A stretch of 64,000 nucleotides of DNA from Candidatus Aegiribacteria sp. MLS_C (lineage in GTDB: Bacteria; Fermentibacterota; Fermentibacteria; Fermentibacterales; JCC-6): contig LQBI01000030.1 in NCBI GenBank assembly GCA_002030045.1, positions 62,001-126,000 of the forward strand, written 5' to 3'. The position numbers were made by a program, and so were the translations under genes. Positions 8,777 through 17,002 of the stretch are shown here, one piece after another. How positions within the stretch are numbered: the stretch's first letter is position 1; every line of letters begins with the position of its first letter. Under the pieces are notes generated by a model, which was not told the origin of the DNA, did not search any database, and saw nothing but the letters and a program-made list of their open reading frames with translations.

Positions 8777-9643
8777 ATGAAACACAGCAACGGCAGAGGG
8801 CGCAGCCTGGTTCCCGGATTACTCGGCATGCTTGCGGCAGCCGGCATCGGTACCGGTACGGTCCGCGGCGAGTCCGCCGAACCCCCCGGTGGAGCACCGG
8901 TCACCCCGGGGGAGGGTTCCGTCCGGGGTTCCTTCCTGACCAGGACCTCGGTCCTTTGGAGCAGTCCCCGGTGGCAGGAGTTCAGGAGGGTCTGGAGGGT
9001 ACTGGATGAATTCACTCCCGAGGACGGCGACTACAGCAGGAGCCATCTCGAGCCGAAGGAGGCGGAGAAGCTCAGGATAGAGCTGCAGGATGCAATCATG
9101 GGACTCGAGTCCGTCCGGGAGGAACTGGGGCTGGGTGAGACTGAACTGAGACTGTTCTCCCGGCTGGCCAGGGACCGCCTTGAGCTCCTGAGCTACGGCG
9201 TTAGATTTCCAACGACCAGGATGATGCCCCCTCCTGTTCATGACCAGACCTTCGATCTCGTGCCGGTGATAGAGGCCCGTATCGACACGATACGGGAACT
9301 CAGGCAGAGGGGCTTACTGACCGGTCCGGAGATGCAGGGGGCCTTCGAGGCTCTCAGGAATGCAGCCGAACTGTACTGCCTGCTTGAGACCGTGAACATG
9401 AACACAGGCTATGATGGAAGACTCCGGGACCAGACCTGGCCTGTGGACGCCGACAGGATCCAGGACCATCTGGACAGCCTGAGGGTCTCTATGACATCCG
9501 GACCGGCCGTGTCCCGGGATACTCCTCCGGATGACCTGGAACGGATCGAGGACGAGTTCCGCCGGTTGGAGGAATCCCTCGACGATACCAGGGCGAGGCT
9601 GCCCCTTATTCGGGACATGCTCATCAGCCTGGAACTCATCTGA
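8777..9643 (+). CDS. Hypothetical exported protein
   Basis: A 288-residue protein I do not recognise. The first 30 residues have a basic head and a hydrophobic core (LVPGLLGMLAAAGIGTGTV), consistent with a signal peptide. The rest is charged and largely helical, with Arg/Glu-rich segments such as EPKEAEKLRIELQDAIMGLESVREELGLGE and a coiled-coil-like end (DDLERIEDEFRRLEESLDDTRARLPLIRDML). The ATG at 8777 follows GGAGGG. The stop is 13 bases ahead of a radical SAM gene on the same strand, so the two probably form one transcript. Confidence 0.65.
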   Translation: MKHSNGRGRSLVPGLLGMLAAAGIGTGTVRGESAEPPGGAPVTPGEGSVRGSFLTRTSVLWSSPRWQEFRRVWRVLDEFTPEDGDYSRSHLEPKEAEKLRIELQDAIMGLESVREELGLGETELRLFSRLARDRLELLSYGVRFPTTRMMPPPVHDQTFDLVPVIEARIDTIRELRQRGLLTGPEMQGAFEALRNAAELYCLLETVNMNTGYDGRLRDQTWPVDADRIQDHLDSLRVSMTSGPAVSRDTPPDDLERIEDEFRRLEESLDDTRARLPLIRDMLISLELI

Positions 9644-9656
9644 TCCGGCAGCCCCG

Positions 9657-10598
9657 ATGTTCCTGGTCTGGGAGGTGACCGCAGGGTGCAACCTGGAGTG
9701 CGTCTTCTGCTACAACCCGTGGAGGGCGGAGGGTCGCAGCATCCCACCTGACCTCAGTACGGCCGGAATGGTCCACCTGGCAGGACGCATCGCGGAAGCC
9801 GGACCGGTATCCGTGACACTCACCGGCGGGGAGCCACTCCTGAGGGGAGACCTGGAAGTGATAGCGGCTGAACTCGCAGGCAGAGGTATCCCCGCCGGCG
9901 TGGCCACCAACGGCATGCTTCTGGACGACAGGAGGGCGGAATCCCTGGTGCGGGCCGGAGTTCGCTGGTTCGAGATCCCGGTACACGGCTGCAGTCCCGG
10001 GACCGTCGAAGCACTCACCGGCAGGGACTGTATCAAAGGCACCAGGGCTGCGATGCTGGCGGCAGGGAGGGCGGGGGCGACCCTCACGGCCTCCCATGCG
10101 ATCACCTCCATCAACTACCGGGAAACCGCAGACGCGGTAAAGACAGCCTTTGCCCTGGGCGCCGTCTCCATGGCGCTGAACAGGTTCGTTCCAGGCGGGG
10201 CCGGGCTGGACAGACTGGACCTGCTCCCCTCCGGGGAACAGCTGGGGTCCGCCCTGGTAGACGCTTCGAAAGCGGCCATGCAATGCCGGGGAATGCTGGT
10301 CTACACGGGCATTCCGGTGGAACCCTGCCTGCATGATCTGAGCAGGTGCCCCGGGCTGGTGTTTGGCCCCTGCGTATGCGGCAGCGAAAAGTGGGCGGTC
10401 GGTCCCGAAGGGGAACTCAGGGTCTGCGAACAGAGCCCGAATGTCCTGGGAAGCATGGTGACCGGGGATTTCATCGAAATGACATCCTCGAGAGCTGTGG
10501 AGGAATTCAGGTCCCGCGAGGCCTTCCCCGAATGCGGCCGGTGTCCTTCCTTCCCCCGGTGCGGAAGCGGCTGCAGGTTCCTTCGAGCATACCTCTGA
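9657..10598 (+). CDS. Radical SAM protein with Cys-rich C-terminus
   Basis: A 313-residue radical S-adenosylmethionine enzyme. The 4Fe-4S motif is Cys11-x3-Cys15-x2-Cys18 in CNLECVFCYN, followed by the SAM-binding TLTGGEPLLRGD. The C-terminal third has about ten further cysteines (CLHDLSRCPG, GPCVCGSEKW, LRVCEQSP, CGRCPSFPRCGSGCRFL), as in SPASM/twitch auxiliary-cluster domains of peptide-modifying enzymes. No PqqD-like domain is present. The ATG at 9657 has only a weak ribosome site, but it is the first start that gives the family N-terminus. It directly follows the hypothetical exported protein. The substrate is unknown; a peptide or protein maturase role is inference. Confidence 0.85.
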   Translation: MFLVWEVTAGCNLECVFCYNPWRAEGRSIPPDLSTAGMVHLAGRIAEAGPVSVTLTGGEPLLRGDLEVIAAELAGRGIPAGVATNGMLLDDRRAESLVRAGVRWFEIPVHGCSPGTVEALTGRDCIKGTRAAMLAAGRAGATLTASHAITSINYRETADAVKTAFALGAVSMALNRFVPGGAGLDRLDLLPSGEQLGSALVDASKAAMQCRGMLVYTGIPVEPCLHDLSRCPGLVFGPCVCGSEKWAVGPEGELRVCEQSPNVLGSMVTGDFIEMTSSRAVEEFRSREAFPECGRCPSFPRCGSGCRFLRAYL

Positions 10599-10659
10599 GG
10601 CGTAACATCGGTTAGATTCCGCTAGCGCTGCGAATTGAACGGCATGTAACCGGAGGCCC

Positions 10660-12129
10660 ATGAAGAATCTGTCCGATCATTTGACCGTGGATATGCGGAG
10701 GGCCTGTCTCATGGTGTTCCTGGCGGGACTCGCCCTCAGGCTCCTCCACCTTGGATCCAAGAGCCTCTGGATCGACGAGGCCTACGCCGCCGGCCTCATG
10801 GACATGGACCCGATCCAGCTGGTGAGGATGTCGGTGGCAGGTTCCCCCCATCCCCCTCTTTCTTTTCTCTTCCTGAGGTTTTCCGCCATGCTCTTCGGTC
10901 ACGGCGAGACTGGCCTGAGGATGGTGCCCGCACTGGCCAGCGCACTGGCCGCTGTTCCCCTGATGCTTTTCGCGGCCAGGCGTATAGGAAGGAAAGCCGC
11001 CCTGTGGACCGGCATCGTCTGGGCCGTATCCCCCTACTCCGTTTCGCTGGGTCAGGAGGCCTGGATATACGGCATACTTTCCCTGCTGGGATTCGGTCTT
11101 ATCGAACTGGCCGACAGGGCCTGGAGGGGAAGCAGGACCAGTCTCCGCCTCACTGTGGCCGTAGCCCTGGCCGGCGTTCTTGTCCAGCATCTCTTCCTCC
11201 TTTTCACGGTGGCCGCCCTTGCTCTCTACTTCACGCTGCCGAGGAACGAGAGGATCCCCTGGAAAAAGGTGGTCGCGGCCTGTGCCGTTTTTATCGTTCT
11301 CTATTCGCCCTTCGCACTCCTCATGCTGGATCAGGCCTCCTTCAGGTCGGAGCGGATAGCCAGGGCGGCCCTGGACATGTCCGAGGTGTACAGGTACCGC
11401 CTGCTCTCCAGAATACCCACCGTCTTCGCCAGGCTGATCCCCGGAGGCCTCCTTGCAGAGGCATCCGGAAGCATGATGTCGGACGCGAAACAGCTGGCCT
11501 TCTGGGGGTTCTTCACGCTGGTCAACTTCTTTCTCCTTGCGGTACTCTTCACCCGCAGGATGCTTTCGATCCGGTTCAGACTGTGGCTGGCGGGGCTCTT
11601 CTTCCTGCCTCTGCTCCTGTTCATCGTTGAGGATCCCACGGTCAGGCACCTGACCATCATGTGGGTGCCCCTGGGCACAGCAATAGCCGCGGCGGTCGAC
11701 AGGTGGAGACCGCTGGGTCCTGTCCTGGTCGTTTCTACCGCTGTCATGCTCCTTCCCTACTACAACATATCAAGCTTCCCCTACCACCGTTCCGACTGGA
11801 AGGAAGCGGTCGCGCTGGTCGAGGAACGCATTATGCCCGAAGAGGGGATAGTCGTGATCGGGGGCAATGCCGGAGGGCTGGCATGGGACTACTACGCCTC
11901 CGCGGGATTGCATCGGCTGGCTCCGGGAGGCGATGACCCCTACTCGGAGCACATTGAACCCGGCAGGAGCCTGCGGTCTGCCCTGGACAGCATGCTGGCC
12001 GTATATCCCTCCATCTGGATAGTGAACGACATGTGGGGTCCCTCTGCTGTGGAACTGCTCGAAGGCTCCGACGATCTCGACCTGATCAGGGTCAGTCCCG
12101 CGATGGAGGTCATCAGGGTTTCCCGATGA
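10660..12129 (+). CDS. GT-C glycosyltransferase, family 39-like
   Basis: A 489-residue multi-pass membrane protein with roughly ten hydrophobic segments. Near the N-terminus SLWIDEAYAAG places an acidic residue in the first periplasmic loop, and SPHPPLSFLFLRF follows; this is the dolichyl/undecaprenyl-phosphate sugar mannosyltransferase (PMT/ArnT) pattern. The C-terminal part is soluble and ends VIRVSR. Such enzymes move a sugar from a polyprenyl phosphate to a lipid or protein outside the membrane. GGAGG lies just before the ATG. It probably stands alone after the radical SAM gene (61-base gap). Confidence 0.85.
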   Translation: MKNLSDHLTVDMRRACLMVFLAGLALRLLHLGSKSLWIDEAYAAGLMDMDPIQLVRMSVAGSPHPPLSFLFLRFSAMLFGHGETGLRMVPALASALAAVPLMLFAARRIGRKAALWTGIVWAVSPYSVSLGQEAWIYGILSLLGFGLIELADRAWRGSRTSLRLTVAVALAGVLVQHLFLLFTVAALALYFTLPRNERIPWKKVVAACAVFIVLYSPFALLMLDQASFRSERIARAALDMSEVYRYRLLSRIPTVFARLIPGGLLAEASGSMMSDAKQLAFWGFFTLVNFFLLAVLFTRRMLSIRFRLWLAGLFFLPLLLFIVEDPTVRHLTIMWVPLGTAIAAAVDRWRPLGPVLVVSTAVMLLPYYNISSFPYHRSDWKEAVALVEERIMPEEGIVVIGGNAGGLAWDYYASAGLHRLAPGGDDPYSEHIEPGRSLRSALDSMLAVYPSIWIVNDMWGPSAVELLEGSDDLDLIRVSPAMEVIRVSR

Positions 12130-12321
12130 CCGTGCATCTTTTCCGTCGCAGCCAGGGCCGCAGATACGGTCCACTTCCACCAGCCCGAGGGAACCGGGGC
12201 CGTGAGCCCTGGTCCGGAGTACGGGCTTGAACCATCTATATTATTGTATAAATAACAAATAGCTGGTTCAATCTGACGGTTTCCCGCTGGATGGGCATGA
12301 CTATCAAAAACCGCATCCTCG

Positions 12322-12791
12322 ATGGGAGCTATGATGTTCCGGCTTTTTCCGGGAATGATGTCGATGGTATCCGCTCCCGACTCGTTGAATGCCGTTCGCG
12401 TCGAACAGGGACCCGAAATAGACGGCCTGCCGGAGGATCCCGTGTGGGAATGCGCCGGCACCGTCGTCACTGTCTTCAGGCAGTACGGGCCCGACTACGG
12501 CAGTGACGTGACCGAACCCACGGAAACACGCGTTCTCTGCGATTCCGGCAGGCTTCACTTCGGCTTCTCCCTTCATGACCCGGACCAGGGGAGAATGCAG
12601 GAAGCCCTCACTCCCGGTGACGAGTACGTCACCGGAGAGTGGATCGCTGTTCTCCATGACACCTGGGGCGACGGCCGGGAAGCATGTTCTATCTCCTGGC
12701 GGGAAACCTGTCCACAGAGGACGGGGACGGAGACCTGGGCTCACCGGACCCGGGCCTGTACGCGAAGGTCACATGGTTCCTGCCGATATGA
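12322..12791 (+). pseudogene. Decayed CBM9/DUF5916-like secreted protein, N-terminal relic
   Basis: The frame from 12322 gives a short signal-like head, then VEQGPEIDGLPEDPVWECA and RVLCDSGRLHFGFSLHDPDQ. This fits the CBM9-like domain at the start of DUF5916 outer-membrane-associated proteins (IDGxLDExxW, then VRVLYDDxxLYxGxxxxD). After DGREA near 12683 the match continues one base out of frame as MFYLLAGNLSTEDGDGDLG (12684-12791) and then stops. A single-base deletion plus loss of the large remainder (normally several hundred residues) explains this. An AT-rich promoter-like stretch lies at 12236-12260. Confidence 0.6.
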
Positions 12792-12847
12792 CATGGAGGG
12801 ACCCGCGCAGGTGAGCCCGTGATAGGCACGAATATTTATGAACATAT

Positions 12848-12878
12848 GAATATATGAAATTCATAAAATCATATATTC
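12848..12878. terminator. AT-rich inverted repeat between convergent genes
   Basis: Perfect 10-base arms GAATATATGA (12848-12857) and TCATATATTC (12869-12878) enclose an 11-base loop. The element sits between the decayed gene and the convergent FG-GAP gene. It could end transcription from either side, though it has low GC for a terminator stem, so this is tentative. Confidence 0.3.
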
Positions 12879-12904
12879 AAGACTCGGTAGCTGATTCCAC
12901 GTTT

Positions 12905-14722
12905 TCAGTCCAGCAGAAGGAAACGGGTATCCAGGACTCCTCCGGGCCAGCGCATCCTCATCAGGTAGATGCCCTGCTGCAGCTCGTCCAGGGTCTCCAT
13001 GTGCTCTCCCCGCGCAACGTCCGACAGATGCCGTGAAATGACCAGCCTGCCGGACAGGTCGTACACGTAAAGCTCGAGGTCGCACTCCATTGGAACGCAG
13101 TACATCGCTTCCGCCGCGGAGCGGGCGGGATTGGGATAGACGCCGAGCCGAGCCTCGCCCGCCGGCTGACCGCTCTCCAGACCTGTCGGCTCGTATTCCA
13201 CGTAGACGCTGTTGAGGTAAGGGGTCGAATCCATGTTCGTCGTCTCGAGTATCGCCCTGTACTGGAAGTACCTGTCATTCCCCGAGATGTACTCCTCTAT
13301 CCCGCCCGGTTCGTATATCCGCTCCGACCAGGGGTCCATCTGGCCGCTGTCCGGTGTATCGGAGGACCGTACCTGAAAGCAGACCGTCCCGTTCCCTTCA
13401 CATTCCCAGCTCAGATATCCCCAGTAGGAGTCGCCCTGAGTATCCAGCACGCTGGATTCCAGCCTCCCCGCCAGCCCCGCGTCGTAGCTCAGCACACGAC
13501 CTGCGCCGGCACATGCGCTCACGATCTCCGCATAGTCGTCGCCGTTGAGGTCCGCCGCGCAGAGGTCCCAGAAGTGGTTGTAGCCCTGGGATATATCAGT
13601 GCCCCAGAAATCACCGTGCCCGTCGGTGTTCTCGAATACGGTCAGCTGCCAGATTCCAGAAGGGCCCCTGAACGAGACGATAAGGTCATTGTCTCCGTCA
13701 AGATCGATGTCCTCGATGCAGACCGATGAAGGGTACTGCTCGACATCTATGACCGTGTTCGGTCCGTTCCAGATATTGCCCTGCCCATCTGCGTTCTCCC
13801 ACCATTCCACGGCCCAGACGTATGCGCCGTCGCTGGCGCTGACCAAGTCAAGGTCGCCGTCCCCGTCGATATCCCCCGCGCAGACCCTGCTGCCTTCAAT
13901 GTAGGAGAGTGCGATCGTGTGCTCCATCCATGAATTACCGGCCCCGTCGAGGTTCTCGCACCAGTAGAGCCTGTCGTAGGTGATGTCGTTGAAGCACGCG
14001 TCGATATCGCCGTCAGCGTCGATGTCGGCTCCGTAACAGTCGAAGGCCGTTCCGACATCGTCGCAGATCACATGGGATTCCCACGCGGTCCCCGATCCGT
14101 CGGTGTTCTCCCACCAGAGCTGCTCGGTGGAACCGAAGAACGAAGTGGCGAGGAGGTCCGTGTCCTGGTCCCCGTCGATGTCCAGGGCATGGATCGCGAA
14201 CGGACCGTTGAACCCTGAGAGTATGACGTGCTTCTCCCAGGACTGGCCTGTGCCTTCGGTGTTCTCCCACCACGATACCTCGTCCTCATCGAAAGCGCAG
14301 GCGATGACATCCTGGTCGCCGTCGCCGTCCATGTCCGCCACCTGCACCCTCCTTGCGCCTTCGAAATCCGTAGCGATGGTGTTCAGTGACCAGCCCGTTC
14401 CCGTACCGTCGTTCTCCCACCAGTTGATGATGCCGGCCAGGTATACCGTGGCCACGATGTCCGCATACCCGTCGCCGCTTATGTCCCCGCACGCTACGGC
14501 CCTGGGCTCCAATCCCTGCTGGACCGTCTGGCATACCGGTTGCAGGACGAGCTGGAGCGTCTCCCCTGTCTGCAGTTTCACCGCGTTGAGGTACCGGTCC
14601 TGCCATGTCGTAACCGGACCCCATATATCCGGCTCCGACCATTCGGTCTGGAAGGCGCTCTCGGAAATGCACAATCCCGTCCAGGACAGGAGGGACACCG
14701 CCACCAGGAACCTTGCTTTCAC
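12905..14722 (-). CDS. FG-GAP/VCBS-repeat surface protein with T9SS sorting domain
   Basis: A 605-residue secreted protein. The signal peptide is KARFLVAVSLLSWTGLCISESA. It is followed by about seven FG-GAP/VCBS-type calcium-binding repeats, each with a DxDGDGDxD loop (ADMDGDGDQDVIACA, GDIDGDGDLDLVSAS) and a WWENTDGxGxxWexH strand. The end (LGVYPNPARSAAEAMYCV, then LELYVYDLSGRLV and GIYLMRMRWPGG) is a type A Por/type IX secretion sorting domain, so the protein should be exported across the outer membrane and anchored or released. A GTG at 14722 behind AAGGAGGATC is preferred over the ATG at 14749. A paralogue lies at 32133. Confidence 0.85.
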   Translation of the reverse strand: MKARFLVAVSLLSWTGLCISESAFQTEWSEPDIWGPVTTWQDRYLNAVKLQTGETLQLVLQPVCQTVQQGLEPRAVACGDISGDGYADIVATVYLAGIINWWENDGTGTGWSLNTIATDFEGARRVQVADMDGDGDQDVIACAFDEDEVSWWENTEGTGQSWEKHVILSGFNGPFAIHALDIDGDQDTDLLATSFFGSTEQLWWENTDGSGTAWESHVICDDVGTAFDCYGADIDADGDIDACFNDITYDRLYWCENLDGAGNSWMEHTIALSYIEGSRVCAGDIDGDGDLDLVSASDGAYVWAVEWWENADGQGNIWNGPNTVIDVEQYPSSVCIEDIDLDGDNDLIVSFRGPSGIWQLTVFENTDGHGDFWGTDISQGYNHFWDLCAADLNGDDYAEIVSACAGAGRVLSYDAGLAGRLESSVLDTQGDSYWGYLSWECEGNGTVCFQVRSSDTPDSGQMDPWSERIYEPGGIEEYISGNDRYFQYRAILETTNMDSTPYLNSVYVEYEPTGLESGQPAGEARLGVYPNPARSAAEAMYCVPMECDLELYVYDLSGRLVISRHLSDVARGEHMETLDELQQGIYLMRMRWPGGVLDTRFLLLD

Positions 14723-14754
14723 GATCCTCCTTTGAAATCTCCGCTGCATTCCAT

Positions 14755-15276
14755 TCAGCCTTTGGTCTCTTCATTCGAACGTTCCCGGCCAGGTTCCACC
14801 CTCAGCACGGGTGGGACGAACCATTCGGGGATATCCCTTTTGGTCCACTTAGCGAAACGGCTCTTCTCGGACATGTAGTATCGCCTGTAGGCTGCTACGG
14901 GGTCACCGGGAATGCGGTACTCCTCCGGCATGGCCTGGGCGAACCCGGTCAGCCCCTTGTCGTCCAGACGCGGCACAGGAAGCTGCTTCACCACAGCTCC
15001 GGATGCGTGATCCCTGCTCCTGTCGTAGCGATACCTGTACTCCTCGTTCAGCGCAAGCGCCAGGTCCCTGAGCCAGAGCCAGTTCGAAAGCGAGCGTCCG
15101 GTCCATAGAGTGCATGGATGGTGCTCGTGGGTCGGCCTGTAGGGGGCATCGATGCCTTTCCCGTGCAGGACGGTGCACAGCATCTGGGCGCTCTCGAGGA
15201 CCATTTTCACCACATGCCTGTCCGAATGGTACATAGAGCACCTGCGGACATCTCTGTCAAGCACGAAGATGTTCAT
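14755..15276 (-). CDS. Uncharacterised phage-associated-type protein
   Basis: A 173-residue protein starting MNIFVLDRDVRRCSMYHSDRHVVKMVLESAQML, then PTHEHHPCTLWTGRSLSNWLWLRDLALALNEEYRYRY. I recognise this head as a family found in bacteriophages and scattered bacteria with no assigned function; the His/Cys-rich start (C-x3-H-x3-HVVKM) suggests a metal or nucleotide site. Starts at 15288 (GTG), 15285 and 15276 are all in frame; 15276 gives the family start. It may be a phage-derived acquisition. It lies 32 bases ahead of the FG-GAP gene on the same strand. Confidence 0.65.
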   Translation of the reverse strand: MNIFVLDRDVRRCSMYHSDRHVVKMVLESAQMLCTVLHGKGIDAPYRPTHEHHPCTLWTGRSLSNWLWLRDLALALNEEYRYRYDRSRDHASGAVVKQLPVPRLDDKGLTGFAQAMPEEYRIPGDPVAAYRRYYMSEKSRFAKWTKRDIPEWFVPPVLRVEPGRERSNEETKG

Positions 15277-15449
15277 GACCCTCATCACCTCCGGACGATG
15301 ATCGAATAGAATAATCGATCGCGATGAAGTTTGACAGTTTCCTGGCGGGACCGTATCTATGGACGCATGAGGGGTTGTCCGTTCCGCCGTGGCGTCGGAA
15401 GGGACCCCGTGAACGGAAGCACTGCAATGAATGACCGGAGGGTTGGACC

Positions 15450-15881
15450 ATGTACAGACTCATATACAAGAGCAGGAGTTCGGGACCCGTGAGCAGGGAG
15501 ACCGTCAGTCGAATAATTCACTCCAGCATGGAGATGAACAGGAAGCACGGCGTCAGGGGAGCCCTCCTGGCAACCGCCACTCATTTCCTCCAGGTGCTGG
15601 AGGGCGAGTACGAAGCGCTGAACGAGACATTCTTCAGAATACTGAAGGATCCCGGGCACCACGATATAAGGATAGTGCACTTCGCCCCGGCGGGAAGGCA
15701 TCTCTTCCAGGACTGGGCCATGAGGGGATTTGGAGTCTTCGACCTGAACAGGAACCTGGAGGAGAGGCTCAGGGAGAAGTACGGAGAGGAAGACGGTGGA
15801 GTAAGGTTCCCGGAAGAGGAATGGTCCGCCCTCTCCATGGTTTTCGACGTCAGCATGATGGACGAGCCAGCCATTTCCTGA
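15450..15881 (+). CDS. BLUF-domain blue-light sensor
   Basis: A 143-residue, single-domain BLUF protein that binds FAD and senses blue light by rewiring hydrogen bonds around the flavin. All key residues align: Tyr6 (RLIYKS), Asn30 (MEMNRKHGVRGAL), Gln48 (HFLQVLEG), Trp89 and Met91 (QDWAM). The core ends near residue 95 and a charged helical tail of about 45 residues follows, as in short BLUF proteins that act through a partner. The next gene on the same strand, 122 bases on, is a SpoIIE-type phosphatase, a plausible output. No other light-related gene is in the window. Confidence 0.9.
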   Translation: MYRLIYKSRSSGPVSRETVSRIIHSSMEMNRKHGVRGALLATATHFLQVLEGEYEALNETFFRILKDPGHHDIRIVHFAPAGRHLFQDWAMRGFGVFDLNRNLEERLREKYGEEDGGVRFPEEEWSALSMVFDVSMMDEPAIS

Positions 15882-16003
15882 TGGTCCTCGACGGTACCAG
15901 TTCACCGGGCAGCGGAAACCCCGCGCATCCTGCCGGTGTTGACCGAATACAACCGGAATAACAGCGGGACCGGAACGGTCCGGCACACGGGAACAGGGAC
16001 GGT

Positions 16004-17002
16004 ATGGGAAAGAACGAACTGGCACAGGTCCTGGACGTTGTATACAGGGCGATCCTGAGGGAGACTGTCTCATTCAACTACTACTACAGGGCCAGTAACG
16101 ACCCGTCGCTCCCCGACGGTGTCAGGGGGCTCCTTGGAAAGCTGGCGGAGGAGGAGCGCGGTCATCGAAAGATCCTGCTCAAGGAATACACGGCCATTCA
16201 GAAGGGATGGTCCGGAAGGGGACAGCACAGCAGTGAGGAAGGTTCCATATCCTATTCCATTCCGGAGGACCCGGAGTTCCTCTCCCTGCCGGCACCGGTC
16301 CAGCTGGACGTCGAGGCGGTCTCGCTGCCCTCGAGGCTGGTGGGGGGAGACCATATCCTCGGCAGGGTCGCGGAATCCGGTGAAGGCAGCGGCGGGGGTC
16401 TGTTCCTGATCCTCTACGACGCCATGGGACACGGGATCGAGACAACGAGGTTCAACTCCGCCGCCGCGTCGATACTGGGCGAATACCTCGACGCAACCTC
16501 GTCGGCCGACGCTGAGACCGAGATCCTTTCACCCTCCAGGGCGGTGACCCGTTTGAATGCGGACTTCAGCGGCCAGTTCCAGGGTTCCGGGGTCTTCCTT
16601 ACGCTGGTGGCCGTATACATCGATCCCGTGGGTGGAGTCCTCAAGTACTCCATTGCAGGCCACGAGCCTCCTTTGATCATCAGGAGCGATGGTACCATGG
16701 AATCCCTCTACTACACGCAGCTTCTGATCGGAATAGACCAGGAGCGCAGGTACATGGAGTACTCGGTACCCTTCACCCAGGGCGACAGGCTCTGCGTCTT
16801 CTCCGACGGCATCCTGGAGGCCCGGAACAGCGCAGGTGAATTCTATGGGAGGCACAGGCTCAACAGGGTGCTTGCCGGCTGTTCGGAAAGGTCGGCTAAG
16901 GAGATCGTGAACAGGATACTGGCCGACCTCAGGGAGTTCTGCGGAGACGAGACCCTGGAGGACGAGGTTTCAGTTGCGGTAGTGGGCTGCTGCGGAACGT
17001 GA
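16004..17002 (+). CDS. Half-ferritin-like domain fused to SpoIIE/PP2C phosphatase
   Basis: A 332-residue protein. Residues 1-65 form two predicted helices with a ferritin/rubrerythrin-like metal pattern: a Glu in AILRETVSFNYYYRAS and ExxH in LAEEERGHRKILL, the first half of a diiron four-helix bundle. Residues 100-330 are a SpoIIE-type PP2C serine phosphatase, with Asp in SRLVGGDHILG, YDAMGHGIETT, YSIAGHEPPLII and FSDGILEARN. Such phosphatases usually act on anti-anti-sigma factors. The sensory half-ferritin head could respond to iron, oxygen or peroxide (inference). It lies between the BLUF gene and arsC, and its stop overlaps the arsC GTG by four bases. Confidence 0.8.
   Translation: MGKNELAQVLDVVYRAILRETVSFNYYYRASNDPSLPDGVRGLLGKLAEEERGHRKILLKEYTAIQKGWSGRGQHSSEEGSISYSIPEDPEFLSLPAPVQLDVEAVSLPSRLVGGDHILGRVAESGEGSGGGLFLILYDAMGHGIETTRFNSAAASILGEYLDATSSADAETEILSPSRAVTRLNADFSGQFQGSGVFLTLVAVYIDPVGGVLKYSIAGHEPPLIIRSDGTMESLYYTQLLIGIDQERRYMEYSVPFTQGDRLCVFSDGILEARNSAGEFYGRHRLNRVLAGCSERSAKEIVNRILADLREFCGDETLEDEVSVAVVGCCGT

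Noticed and set aside
13000-14400. Regular short-period repeats in DNA, considered as a CRISPR array or minisatellite
   Set aside because: The periodicity is that of FG-GAP/VCBS codons (Asp-x-Asp-Gly-Asp-Gly-Asp) in the coding strand, not identical repeats with unique spacers.
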